A stretch of DNA of 64,000 nucleotides from Prorocentrum cordatum. Lineage: Eukaryota; Sar; Dinophyceae; Prorocentrales; Prorocentraceae. Every line of letters starts with the position of its first letter. The first letter of the stretch is position 1. Shown piece by piece: positions 1 to 11,098 of the stretch. The translations under genes and the position numbers were made by a program. The stretch spans positions 148,670-212,669 of the forward strand of contig CAUYUJ010017862.1 in NCBI GenBank assembly GCA_963575745.1. The letters are read 5' to 3'. Below the pieces are notes generated by a model. It worked only from the letters and a program-made list of their open reading frames with translations, had not been told where the DNA came from and searched no databases.

Positions 1-69
1 CTAGTCAAATTTGGAGAAGTTGAAGTTCACGAGTACTACCCGCGGGAGTGCTCATGCGCGACGGCAAGC

Positions 70-1566
70 ATGCCGGCGCCAGCTCGTTCAGCGCCCACAG
101 CGCGCTCATCCTGCTCGCCGTCGCGCACGGTGTCCACAGCTTCCTCACCTGAAGGCGCTTTCTCTCACGCCTGCCCGCAGCCCGAAGCATCGGGCATCGC
201 TGCGCTGTCAGTCGTAGACGCATGTGCAACGACAGCGAGCCAAAATAATTCATTTACCGTGACAGCACCAGCCTTCGCTGATCACCAGACAGCCCTGGGT
301 CCTGGGGGCCCCTCGCTGCCCGAATTTTCTTCCCTGCAGCTCGTGCAAGTCATCTCCGGGCAGGAGGCGAGTGGTCTGTCCGCCTCGTGTCTCACCCTCC
401 CGTCCCCTCGCAGCTCTGCTGGAATAAGTGATGCTGCGGCCAGGGCGGGCCGCTTTGTGGCTAGAACCCTATCGGGACTAGCTCGCCCCTGGGCCATCGT
501 TGCCATAGTCTGGGGCACTGACCATGCCTTAGACGACTGGCTAGGGCATTGCATAGAATGGGTAGCTGAGCAGATCAGGACCAGTGACACTGCACGTCAC
601 TTGGGCCTCACTGTCGGGCAGAGATACGATTCGGCAAGAGAGATATGCCAGGAGGCTTGGTGCCTCGCAGGACCGGAGCGTCGTCAATGCATACGCAGGC
701 TTGCACGGCTGAAAGTTTATGACTCAGATGCTTGCCGCGCAGAGTTCGAGTTTGCCTGGGGCGCTGTCGCGCGTCAGTCAGGCAGAATGCGCAGGGAGGC
801 GGGCATCCCCACTCCTTTTCCCAGGCAGTGGTACAATGATGCGGCCAGAGGGGCCCATCGTTTCTGGGAATCCTTTTTGCACGTCACAGACCCAGAGCCG
901 AGTAATTTCTCACGACCGTCCGCGGGGCGCGCTCGCAGAGACGGCTGGATGCCTGCACGTCTGGCACCGCCGCACATGGATCCAGTGCCAGACCCTGGCT
1001 CGAGTCCCCAGTGCGATGGAGACATCATCGATCAGGGTCTAGTGCAAGACATCGCGAGCAGCGATTCGGACACTAATCTTATGCAAATTTCAACTCGTGC
1101 TTCTTCAGCCCCTGCTGTTGGCGCGCGCGGAAGCAAGAGCAGCAGCCAAGAGTCTCTCTTGACGCAGGCAGCCCGCTCAGCTTCCCATTTTCCCTTGCGC
1201 ACGCCTATGACTGATGCTGTCAGCGCAACCCACGCGGGATGTGTTGGCAGCCCTTCTTCTGCGAAGGTCTTGGATTTATACCATCTCCTGGGCTTCGAGA
1301 TGACGCAAGACAGCAACGCAGTTTCGGATGGAGCAGAGCGCGAACCCAGCGCCTGCAATTCGAGCGCCTATAGGGCCCCCCCCCCCCCCCCCCCCCCTCG
1401 ATTCGGACCCCAAACCCAGGGCCCCCCCTCTCGCGTTGGCCACTCCAAGGGGGGAGGTCGAAGCGCCAGGGGGCTCCGCGAGCGGAGTGCCTCTCTCTCG
1501 AGGCGCTCCACCTCTCGGTTCCCATGCCGCTCCAGCATGTGTGAGCCATTCGGAGAAGAAGCATGA
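70..1566 (+). CDS. Unrecognised ORF upstream of LINE A RNase H
   Basis: This is a 498-codon open frame from an ATG. Residues of roughly 120-270 look protein-like, with mixed hydrophobic and charged sequence and Trp, Cys and Arg clusters. The rest is Ser/Pro/Arg-rich, and the frame ends in a proline run encoded by a poly-C tract at 1377-1397. I recognise no domain. It could be a highly diverged ORF1 or the N-terminal extension of the LINE A polyprotein, since the next frame carries the RNase H domain. It lacks the zinc finger seen at the start of ORF1 in LINEs B and C. The last 60 or so codons, after the poly-C, may be out of the true frame. Confidence 0.35.
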   Translation: MPAPARSAPTARSSCSPSRTVSTASSPEGAFSHACPQPEASGIAALSVVDACATTASQNNSFTVTAPAFADHQTALGPGGPSLPEFSSLQLVQVISGQEASGLSASCLTLPSPRSSAGISDAAARAGRFVARTLSGLARPWAIVAIVWGTDHALDDWLGHCIEWVAEQIRTSDTARHLGLTVGQRYDSAREICQEAWCLAGPERRQCIRRLARLKVYDSDACRAEFEFAWGAVARQSGRMRREAGIPTPFPRQWYNDAARGAHRFWESFLHVTDPEPSNFSRPSAGRARRDGWMPARLAPPHMDPVPDPGSSPQCDGDIIDQGLVQDIASSDSDTNLMQISTRASSAPAVGARGSKSSSQESLLTQAARSASHFPLRTPMTDAVSATHAGCVGSPSSAKVLDLYHLLGFEMTQDSNAVSDGAEREPSACNSSAYRAPPPPPPPRFGPQTQGPPSRVGHSKGGGRSARGLRERSASLSRRSTSRFPCRSSMCEPFGEEA

Positions 1567-1689
1567 CCGCTCCAGTGCTTGTCATCTCTCGTCCAGTCTC
1601 TACTGGGAGCTTGGGCTTCTTTCTCCCGCTTGGACGCCGCGCCGACCGTCGCCGAGAGTTCACTGGCGCGTCGACGACATCCCCGCATT

Positions 1690-2195
1690 GGAGGAGCCAG
1701 CGCGGCATGCTATTGAACAGTGCCCTCCAAGGTTAGCGGACTGGACGGAACTACACTATTACGCAGACGCGTCTCTCGACAGCTCTGACCCCGAATCGGC
1801 AAGTTGGTCCGTTGCCTTTGTTCCGAGAGACAGGGGCGGTCACTCCAACGGGGGGTTTCTTCGTAGCAGATGGGGCCTTTCGTGCGACATGCCCCTTCCC
1901 CCGAAAACAGACAGCACAGACGTAGAACTGTTGGGGATCGCTTGGGCCCTGCTGGCCTCCATGGGACATCAAGGGGGCCTTCCGATTTACATATGGTCGG
2001 ACAGTCTCAACGCCGTTGATTTTCTGAATGGACGTTCGAACAGCAAGGCTGAGCGACACATTGCGCGTGTCACGTACGTTCTGTTGCAGCGCGTGCGCGC
2101 GCGTGGAAGTGCACATCGCGCATGTGCATGGGCGTGACGTGCATCCGTGGAACACACTTGTCGATAATGCTGCCCGGGCCACGATGCGTGAGGCA
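1690..2195 (+). pseudogene. LINE A RNase H-like domain (frameshifted)
   Basis: RNase H would degrade the RNA strand of the cDNA hybrid. The first carboxylate lies in YADAS (Asp codon at 1766), the second in VELLGIAWAL and the third in IWSDSLNAV. The last acidic motif, HPWNTLVDNAAR, is in another frame (2028-2411), so a frameshift lies near 2100. The same block ending in HPWNxxxD occurs in LINE C. The domain lies upstream of the endonuclease rather than downstream of RT, which is unusual for LINEs. Confidence 0.75.
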
Positions 2196-2429
2196 CTACC
2201 AACCAGTGCTCTTCCTGAGTCCCTGATTCTCTCATTAGGCTACGACAGACGTCGTGAGTGGGAGTGGCTCTTGAACGCATCGCAGGAAGACACCTGCGCC
2301 CCCCCCCCCCCCCGTGGTTACCTCCACTCGGGAGGGCCACCAGGTTTTGGCTTTTCAGGGGGCGCAACCGGGCACGGCAGGACGCGTCGAAGATATAGTG
2401 CATCCTGCTAGAAGTAGGGTGGTTCAGCA

Positions 2430-3110
2430 GTCCATCACCCTCACGGTTGCGCAGTATAATATTAGATCTCTCTCCCAACCCAGGAAGCGCTCCTCCCAGG
2501 CCCTAGTTCAAGGGGCGCGGTCTCACATGACCAGATGCCAATTTCAGCTTCGGAAGATTTTGATTGTAGGAGTTCAAGAGGCAATGACACCACAAGGAGT
2601 ACGCAGGAAGGGGGATTATCATGCCATTGCATCAGGACACGTTGCGCACACTGCAGGGGTGGAGCCATGGCTAAACCTGCAGCAACCCTACGGGCATTGT
2701 AGGGGGAAACCTCTACACTTCATGCCACGTCACGCTTTTGTCTTGTATGTTGCACCCCGCATGTTGGTAGTCAGAGCGAGGCTCCAGGCCTCGAGTTGAT
2801 TATCTGTGTCGCACATGCCATGCATACGGGACACGAGGCTGCAGAAAGAGCCCAGTTCTGGGAAACCCTTGATGAGCAGATGTCGAAATGGAGAGTTCAG
2901 CTCTTGCTCATAGATGCCAACGCACGCATAGGGGCCACCCCCGCAAGTCAAGTGGGACAGGCAGGCATTGTCCAGGAAGAGGATCCTCAAGGGGAACCCG
3001 AGCAGGACAGCCAGATGATTATACTTTTGTCAGCACGCAGGGGACTAGGCATAGGATTGACTACATATGTGCAGCACCGTGGCTTGCGCCCATTGCCTCA
3101 GAGGTAGGAG
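2430..3110 (+). pseudogene. LINE A AP-type endonuclease domain (frameshifted)
   Basis: This is an exonuclease-endonuclease-phosphatase fold domain, which nicks target DNA for target-primed reverse transcription. Visible motifs are VAQYNIRSL (catalytic Asn), GVQEAM (catalytic Glu), LLIDANARIG (Asp-x-Asn) and RHRIDYI near the end. They are spread over at least two frames between 2430 and 3110 (the middle is read from 2796 and 2888), so the domain is broken. The frame changes near 2790 and 2990. Confidence 0.75.
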
Positions 3111-3479
3111 CGTGGAAAGATTTGGACAACTTTTCTAAGCAAAGGGATCGCATACCCGTTCTCAACACATTTCAGTACACGCACACCTCGGACAAGAAGA
3201 CCAGTGCGGGATGTAGGCTCGACTCCTCCCTGCTCGGAGACCCCCAGCAGGTCGCCCTTTTTCAGGACAAGCTCAAGACGGTCCGCCTGCGGCCATGGGA
3301 GGTCCCCGCCTCGGAGCACATGTCGCAAGCTGTGCAGCAAGTAAACCCGATCGCCTCCCAGTGCTTGGTACGCAAGGGCAGCCGACCGAGACAACCCTTC
3401 ATTTCTGAAGAAAGTCATCAGCTTGTCATTGCACGACGTGGCGCTATCAGGGTCCTTCGTAAAACTGCCACCCCCTCCC

Positions 3480-5462
3480 GTCTTCCCAAGGGGGTTCAGG
3501 CTAGCGCTATTTTGAGAGGAATTTTGCTGGTAGGTGGGTCGCGGGGGACATTGCCAAGGGCCACCAGGAGCTCACTGCGTGTCAGTGGGAAGGACATTAT
3601 CAGCAGGTCGCAGCGTGGGCCAAGCAGTTGCTTGCAGGAAGCAGTCGCCCAGCTGAGTTTCAGATTGTCCCCCGCAGTTTCGTCCTAGTCTCCAAGTGCT
3701 CCCTTGCGCGCGGCCTTGAGAACGACAGAACCCAATTTCTCGAAAACACCGCTAAGGAAGCCGGGATCTCAGCTGATGCGCACATGTCTAGGGAGCAATG
3801 GGCGCAATACAGGACCTTACTGCGATTCGGGGGCGAATCTCTCACAGCAAAGGAGATAGTTGCTCGCTTCAACGGCAGCGGGGAATCTTCTAGTCCAGTC
3901 AGTCGTCTTTCCCCGCCTCTCTGTGCGCCTGCCCCCTTTGTTGCTGACGACGACGCGCTGCCGCCGACGCTGCTGCCGCACGACGACGGAAGGACTGGAG
4001 GCGCCCCAGTCTCGAGCGATGATGAGAAGGGCTCTGGTCGGGATGACTGGCTGCGCACGCGTGGTTGCACGATTCCCACCACCCCATTTTTCCCCCAGAG
4101 CTCACCAGCTTCAGTGAGTGGGACTGGGCCGCCTCCCCTACCTGCAGGTGACTTGGAGCCGACCCGTCCATCTCGCTCTTCCCATTGTGTGCCTACTCAT
4201 CTCGACATTCGCTTCCTCATGCGCCGTGCGTCACTCAACACTGCTGCAGGGCCAGATGGGCTGCGGGATGCTCTCAGCAAGGTGGCGCCACAGGAGATGA
4301 CTCGCATTTTTCTTCCCCTGCTTTGTAAAGTTGCGCTCACAGGAAAGGAGCCCTTAGGTTTCAAAGACGGCAGGGTTGCGCGGTTTTACAAAAGGAGCCA
4401 AGTACGTTGTTTCTCGCCAAGAACCAGAGAAACATTTTAAAAGCAAGCACGCTTGGCAAGCTTTATCATCGGTTCATCCGTGCGCGGGCTCTCGGCATCC
4501 TCCAGAGTGCTCTCCTTCTGGAACAGCAAGGCGGCCTCCCTGGTCGCTCGTGTGAGACATCCTCGCACATGGTGCGTCTGCATTGGTCGGCTGCTGAGAT
4601 TGTCAAGGCGAGTAGTTCGGCGATTGTCCTCGATTTGTCCGATGGTTTCTATTCTGTCATTCGGCAGTTTGCTCTCTCGCTTCCCAAGGATCAGGACGAC
4701 ATAGCGCATGTACTGCAGGAGTGCGATATTCCAGAAGTCTTGGGAAATGCGTTTTTGCTCCAACTGGAACACGAGGTTCCTGTTTTCGAGGAGTTTCTCG
4801 AGCCCTCTCACTTGCTTGAACCTCTCCAGGAGAGTCAAACTGGAGCCTTCTGGAAAACTGAGGGAAGCCCTCACTACATTCGGCCGCGAACGGGCTCACG
4901 ACCAGGCACCATCTGACTATGATGCAGGAGGATTTGGCATGGGCCCCCCCCCCGTCGCCCCCTCGGCTCGCCTTCCTCGAAGACAGCGAGCGGATCAGGC
5001 CCACCCCCTTCGTCGACGACATGCATATCGTCAACGCCACCCAAAGATCCGATAGGATTATGCCGGTCACTCAGAGAACCCCTGACATACTTTACGAGGC
5101 GGTCTGCAGAGTTGGCACGAGGCTTAATCCTGACAAAACCGTCGTCATGTTTCGGTTTCGGCACAAAGGGTCTCGGGCTCAGACTGTCTTGCTGCATGCC
5201 GAAGGTGGGCCAGCCATCACCTCTCCCAAGTGGGGCATACGGGCGCGGGTCGTGTCCACCCATAAGGTCTTAGGGGTCAGAGTTTCCCAGGGCGGCCCCA
5301 TGGCCCCTGAGCTGACAGCCAGGATCGTTGCGGCGCGACAAGCCCTGAGGCCTGTCAAGGCCACCATCAGCCCCCGCGCTGCTCTCTCGGTTCGGGCCAC
5401 AACTATTTTGTCCGAGGCGCTCGCTTCCACCGTCCTTTTTTTTTTTTTTTTTTTTTTTTTTT

Positions 5463-5497
<35 letters not shown>

Positions 5498-5695
5498 CTT
5501 TCCTCGGCTACCCGGGGCCATCGAGCTGCCCTCAACCTTCCCAAGGCGAACAATGCGGAGATGCATGATTCGTATCTCAGTGTCCTCATGAAAGTGCAGC
5601 GTTTACCGTGGACGACCGTTCTGACTATCTCTAGGCTCAAATATCTGGTGCGCATTGCCAATCCTTTGTCTTGCCCCCCCTCGTTCGAGTGCTGA
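3480..5695 (+). pseudogene. LINE A reverse transcriptase (frameshifted, poly-T interrupted)
   Basis: RT of the LINE group. Recognisable pieces are AAGPDGLRDALSK (fingers), IVLDLSDGFYSVI (motif A, catalytic Asp), RTGSRPGT near 4890 (motif B) and PFVDDMHIVNA near 5015 (motif C, FVDD variant of YVDD). They occupy successive frames at 3628-4440, 4407-4916 and 4919-5695. A 62-base poly-T tract interrupts the thumb region at 5436-5497. All catalytic motifs survive, so the frame breaks look younger than the divergence of the family. Confidence 0.85.
5436..5497 (+). repeat. Poly-T tract inside LINE A RT
   Basis: Sixty-one T in 62 positions, with one G at 5463. On the opposite strand this is a poly-A. 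It sits in the thumb region of RT and keeps the frame open only as a phenylalanine run. It could be a homopolymer expansion, the tail of an antisense insertion, or a sequencing artefact. Confidence 0.9.
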
Positions 5696-5699
5696 TCGA

Positions 5700-6470
5700 C
5701 GCTACGTGGGGGCCCCCAACACTTGGTCCGCCATGCTGGCCTCTGACCTCGATTGGCTCAACGAACGCGCGGACCCCGCCCGCAGACCGGAGGGGGGCCA
5801 CAGGGAAGGGTGGTTAGACAGGCTGCGCAACAGTAGGTCCGATTTCAAATCGGCGGTTGGAGCCGCGTCGAAGCGCGCGGCGCAATTTTGGCAAGACAGG
5901 TGCAAGCTTGACTCGTGGCAGAGGCAAATCAAGGAGTGTGCTATGGGCACGGCGCTCGCCAACCCCCCTCCCCCCTCGATGGCCCTCTTTCTTTACTACG
6001 AGTGTGGTTTCACCTCCTCGTCTCTCAGGCAGCTGAGGAGCCGCAAAGCCAAAGTGCACAAAAACGGAGGGGTGCCACCTGAATTGCAGGTGGTGGGATC
6101 TGTTTGCCAGTGGTGCATGACCGATTTCCGCGACAATCCCAGACTTGTGAAGCATATGCGTAGGAAGGGCAAGTGCTGGCAGGGGCTCTGCGAGTGGAAT
6201 CACCCCCCCTCTCACGACGAAGTCGCCCAGCAGGTCGACGAACGCAGGCGCATTCAGCAGGCGAATCGCAAGAAGGGGCTTCAAGATAATTACGCTGCGC
6301 CCCCCGCGCGAAAGGTCTACGGCCCCGCCTTGCCGCGGCCTGTCATGGGGCCTTCTGCCCCCGCTCAGGTGCCCGAAGTTCCTGGTGATGGTCTCCCCAC
6401 CGCCTCTCTTATCGCGCCCCCCCCCCCCCCCCCCCCCCCCCCCACCCCCCGCCTGCGCAGCGCGCCGGGG
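5700..6470 (+). pseudogene. LINE A post-RT region with CCHC-type zinc finger
   Basis: The open frame at 5655-6572 encodes the region after RT. At 6108-6180 it reads CQWCMTDFRDNPRLVKHMRR followed by KGKC, a C-x2-C-x12-H-x5-C zinc finger. LINE C has two such fingers at the same place, between RT and the C-terminal domain. A poly-C tract of about 26 bases near 6418-6443 encodes a proline run and probably marks a frame break before the next domain. Confidence 0.7.
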
Positions 6471-6477
6471 CGCGTTC

Positions 6478-7090
6478 TACATTCTCTTCTCGGGCATCGG
6501 ACTGAGAGGGGGATTTTCAAATGCAGTTTGAGAAGCTTCTTGAGCGCTACCCGATGCGAGTTTACGTTTTGAGCATCGATGTGACCCACAATGTTGTTCA
6601 GGGAGACCTCACGTGTCAGGGGACTGCGTGCACTTGGATGCATCTTCTGGTCCAGGGGCACGCCGTTGGCATTTTTTTTTTTTTTGGGGGGGGGCCTTGT
6701 GAAACCTGGAGTACCGCGCGGCATCTTGCGGTCGACGGCACGCGCCAACCACCGCGTCCCCTCAGAGCGCCCGAACAGCTGTGGGGGCTCCCTTTCCTCT
6801 CCCCCCGTAAGTTTTCCCAGGTCCAGCTTGGAAACGACCTGCCCCGCACAATGGTGCTCTTCATGTATCAGGCGTGGAGACATGGAGTGCCTTGCATCAT
6901 GGAACATCCTGCTCCTCGCCCCGACGACCCCGCCATCCCCTCGTGCTGGTACCTGCCCGAGCTCGTCGCTCTCGCCCGTGCTGAAGGGGCCCACACGGTG
7001 GACATTGATCAGCGCCAATATGGCAGCATCTCCTTCAAACCCACTCGCCTTCTCGCGATTCATTGCTCTGCTCTCCGTGGGCAGGTGGAT
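6478..7090 (+). pseudogene. LINE A C-terminal methyltransferase-like domain
   Basis: One frame at 6478 reads FYILFSGIGLRGGF, like the SAM-binding motif I (FxGxG) of cytosine-5 methyltransferases. After a frameshift, the frame at 6521-7153 reads VLSIDVTHN, then GGGPCETWSTAR (Cys codon 6698-6700, like the catalytic P-C motif), GVPCIMEHPAP (like the E-N-V/E-N-P motif) and DQRQYGSISFKPTR. A 14-T plus 9-G homopolymer block directly precedes the Pro-Cys. Substrate and activity are unknown. The call rests on motif order, and other Rossmann-fold methyltransferases cannot be excluded. Confidence 0.6.
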
Positions 7091-7215
7091 TGTAAGCCGA
7101 GGAGGGGAAGGTGCGGGGGGTGCGCCCCACGTCCGCCTCCAGGGACTAGGTGACAGGCGCCAATGGACGACAGCCCAGGCCGAGGTTTACCCTGAGCCTC
7201 TTTGTTGTTTGCTCG

Positions 7216-7315
7216 NNNNNNNNNNNNNNNNNNNNNNNNNNNNNNNNNNNNNNNNNNNNNNNNNNNNNNNNNNNNNNNNNNNNNNNNNNNNNNNNNNNNN
7301 NNNNNNNNNNNNNNN
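7216..7315. other. Assembly gap, 100 N
   Basis: One hundred ambiguous bases. The gap lies exactly between the 3' ends of LINE A (plus) and LINE B (minus), so the true tails and any target-site duplications are hidden. Confidence 1.
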
Positions 7316-7352
7316 GAGAATGTCAGTTCACTAAGTGGGAGGAAAAAGGGCT

Positions 7353-9494
7353 TTAAATGGGGGAGAGGGGCTTCCTCCTCGGGTTGGCCTGTCGGCAGGC
7401 CTGCTCGGCCTTGCTCAAGAGCTTCGGCCACTGTCCCGAGTGGATCCTCCTCAGATATTCAGCCCCCGTGTGCGTGGCCTTCTTCGAACAGGGTTCCTGG
7501 ATGGCGGACTTACGCTTGTTGGAAAAGGATCCACGCACTCCACAGAACCACAAACTTAAACGCACGCTCAACATAAGATGATGGGTCTCGTGCGCCCAGC
7601 CCCCCGCAAGATGAAGCTTCTGCTTAAATGGGAGCCTACAGAAATCCCCATTCACGTTCAGAAGCTTAAAGCAGGGGGAAAGTTTCCATTCGGTGGCCCG
7701 AGCCTGGATAGCAGAACTAAAACACCTGGAACAATGCAGACCCGAATCATCGAGCACGTGCTGGGACCCCATGGTGGCAACTACAGACGGGGCAGGCGGA
7801 GGAGGGGGAGGAGGAGGTGGAGGTCCCGCCTTGCTCTTCACCCCCGTCTCGGCCTCAGCTGCCAAGACGTCCAGCGAGGCTCTCGGGAGCCTATGCCGTA
7901 CAAGGTGTGCTCGTCGTTCGATGTGTAGCAGTTCTTGTCGTACTGCCACTGGAAGTCGCGCAGCCATGGCTGCATTCTTCGCCAGCTCGTCGATGAGAGT
8001 ATTCCCAACCACTAGCCACGATTCAGCACGATGGTTCATGACATCCTCGGCAGTGAGGTGTGAGTTCACGAACTTGACCTGTGCTAAGTCAGGTGACCGA
8101 TGCTCAAGTAGTTGCCCGATGCGGGCCCATTCGTCTCCGTCATCACCTTTGTGGTGTAGATAGGCCTTGGAAACCCAGCCCTTGTATACATTCTCACAAT
8201 CCGTCACATACACAATGGGCCCTTGACTGGCCCAGAGGGCTAGCCACAGCCCACGAAGTTCACCCCGACCAACCACTTGTCGAGGTCCTGTCAACGGTCC
8301 AGTGATGAAGCACTCAACCTGCGGGTCGACGTAGTTGGCAACAGTGGCGATCCCTAGCGCGACTCGCCGTAATCTGCTGTCTGCAGTATCTGGGCCACCA
8401 CTTGCATCTCCGAAAGTGACTGTGGGGTCGGACTCAGTGCCCACGGGCAGGCATCCTTCAAACACACCATCGTTCAGACCACCACATGTCCAAGAATGCT
8501 CCTGTGGGGGCTCAGGGGTCCTGGTCCAAGCGGCTGGTATAAGACCTCTGTGCCAGAAACAAGCGTGCATCTCGTGCTGTGTTCTGGCCTGCCCCTCAAG
8601 ACATTCGCTATTGACATGCGCAACTGCACCTCTGTTATGAGAACAACTCCAGTACCTGCGATGGGAAGTCTCAGGACCTTCCCCGCAACGGTCGCAGTTC
8701 ACATGGAAATGAATGTCCTGCTGTGCACTCCGTCGTGGTGCACTCGAAGACCCACTCTGATAGGACTGACTCTCGCCGACACTCAGCCCGATGTCCTCGA
8801 ACGGGTCGTGGCTGTCGCTCATGTTAGTGGCCACTGGTCGAACTCCCGATGCCGTCAGCTGCTGATGAACATCGCGGCTCGTAGGCTCACCTGGAGCAGC
8901 GCCCGAGTGGCCAGCATCAGACGACACTGGACACGCGCGCCCTGGGGGCTTCAGCTGACCCACCTTCCTAGCCTTCGGCCAGGCAGCACCAATCGCGATG
9001 TTCAAGAGCAGGCCTGCAAGGCGCGGTCCCCCAGGTCGCACTCCTCGGAGCTGCTGGAGTAGTCGTCGGAGAGAATACGTATCAACACCTTGCCCCAGGC
9101 CGTCTCCGTCGTGGTGTAGCTCGGCCTGTTGCCAGAAAGGAACCATCGCAGCGACCTTCACTTCGTCGGTGAATTCATTTGAATCTATCCAGCGCTGGAA
9201 TGCCAGTGAAGTTCTCTTCTGGGAACTCCCATTTGAAATCTCCAGGCGGCCCCCATGGCGCGGGGGTCCTCGGGATCCATCCGAACCCCAGCATGTAAGA
9301 AATGACGGCCGACATCGGCCCTCGTATATGCCGACTGCGAGAAGCCTCTGTGACACTCTCCATCTTGGCCCTAAGCTTGGGCCATGCACGAAGAACGGCG
9401 GCTCGAAGTTGGGGCTCGTCCCTCCACTGCTGCAACCATAACTCAAATGTGCCTGCTGCGAACTTCCCCGTTGGGTCGAGGTTGGGAGCTTCAA
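7353..9494 (-). pseudogene. LINE B C-terminal part: RNase H plus cysteine-rich tail
   Basis: This frame of 713 codons overlaps the RT frame, so it is joined to RT by a frameshift between 9175 and 9494. It carries a Cys/His cluster (VNCDRCGEGPE onward). RNase H motifs follow: VTFGDASGGP (first Asp), GRGELRGLWLAL (Glu), YVTDCENVYKG (Asp) and GNTLIDELAKNAA (last Asp). After a proline run comes a C-terminal Cys pair (HCSRCFSS). The protein end at 7353 is only 38 bases from the gap. Catalytic carboxylates look complete. Confidence 0.75.
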
Positions 9495-10983
9495 TTGCCA
9501 GGAGTGTGGTCAAGCACCGCCCCCGAGTCTTGCCACACCATGCGGCCCCTAGTCTGCGCCGATATGCCGTAAGATGAGATCCCACCACTCCATGCAGTTG
9601 ATACCCATAACTACCTGCAGCTTGGCCCCCTTGACGCTCCAACTTGGAAGTCAGGTGGGTTCTCCGAATAACTCGAGTGTAGCGGGCCACCTTTTTGTTC
9701 CGAAGAACATGCCTAGCGTTCCGCTTCGATCGTTGCTCTCGTGCATGCCGACGGCCTGCACCCAAATCCACCCCTAGGTATGAAGACTGACGGGCTGCAG
9801 ATATGGAGACACCACGGAGTCTCAGCGCCTTGGCCACCGCCTTCGCGTCGCCATGCTGAGAGCACATGACCACTGACTTAGATGCAATAGACAGCCTCTG
9901 AGTCCTCAGTCCTGCTGCCGTAGCCGAAATACATTTGATGAGGTTCGATCGCACTTCCTCTCGCGAGCCCTTAGTGGCCTGCGACAGGTCGTCGATCCAC
10001 AAACGATGACTGCACCGTACCTGAGCTGTGCTGATGCGCTGCACAACGTAGTAAGTCATGGTCCTCGCCAGCCTTGTCCCCGATCTGAGCCCGTGGACAC
10101 TGCTCTGGGTGGGCTCGAAAGGCTGCGAGAGCGCATTCAGCTGGCTGAGCGTGCGCGGTGCCGCACACTGAGAGAGTTCGAGAAGTAGTACAGTAGGTGG
10201 GAATTCCAATCTAATAGCTCGCGCCAGTTTGAGCCAGTACATGGCGCCATAGAATGAGTTGGTGTCGACCAAACTGTGACCATATGGATTGGCTAGAGCT
10301 GAACACACTTCCTCGTCAAGCACGCGCCAAAACGCCTCTTGTAGGGCTGAGTTTCCCCGAACAGCGGCGCCCCAGCTCGGAGCGGTGGCCTCAGTCCAGG
10401 ATTTCACCCACGGTTCTCTAGCTTTACTCCAGACTCTCCCAATCGTAGAAACCAGCCCGATGACCCGATCCCCAGGCAGCTTGTTGGGGGGAAGTTCCCC
10501 AATAACCACCATAGTCTGGATCGGCCAAACTCCAGGCTGTTCGATAGTATTCATACTGTTGGCGAGCTCTTGCAAGCCGACGCCGGGGAGCCTCTCGAGG
10601 TCGCGCGGCGTGAGCTTGTCCACGCCCAGCCCCGTCGAGGGCCGCATTCCCCTGAGGGCCTGCCGAAGGTCGCGGACCTGGAGCTCAGGAAGGGCCTCCG
10701 AATCTCGAATGGCCTCGCGGATGACCCCCAGGACCCCGTCGAACAATGCCTCGGGAGCATTGACAGGGGGGGGGCACAACGGATGCCACTTGCGAGCCTT
10801 GAAATCCACAATATCCTTGGGGTGGTAGGGCCCGACGCGTGATCTTACCAGAATCCGTAGCAAGCCTCTCGAGTAATGGGGCATCGCGTTCACCAATGGC
10901 CAGCAGCACCCGAAGCCATTCCGGCCAGGCAGGTTCCAAGCCGTCCCGTACAACACGGTGGACTTGGTCGGGCCTATCTTCAA
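9175..10983 (-). pseudogene. LINE B reverse transcriptase
   Basis: The frame of about 600 codons holds the fingers motif STGLGVDKLTPRDLE, motif A LVDTNSFYGAM (Asp in register with the usual WDxxxFF), motif B HGLRSGTRLARTM and motif C RLWIDDLSQ (IDD in place of YVDD). The frame has no convincing ATG at its start and probably continues from the endonuclease frame that ends at 11099. Downstream, the pol frame shifts into the RNase H frame. Product and role are those of a LINE RT. Confidence 0.8.
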
Positions 10984-11098
10984 GAAGCTTTAAACATGCC
11001 TTCTCCAACCTATGACGCTGCAACACTCCATTCCTCCTGACCTTGTGGCGAGCTAAGGAGTTAATGACGGCATGAAGCCGAGTCCACCACCCAGCAAC

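Larger units (their letters stand above)
70..7200 (+). mobile_element. LINE A: degenerate non-LTR retrotransposon
   Basis: The plus strand shows, in order, an RNase H-like domain, an AP-type endonuclease, a reverse transcriptase, a CCHC-like zinc finger and a methyltransferase-like domain. The segments lie in different frames, so at least five frameshifts or homopolymer expansions separate them and the element is dead as read. The domain order matches the intact LINE C on the minus strand at 55-61 kb, which supports reading these fragments as one element. The 5' limit is unknown and the 3' end runs into the assembly gap at 7216. Confidence 0.8.
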
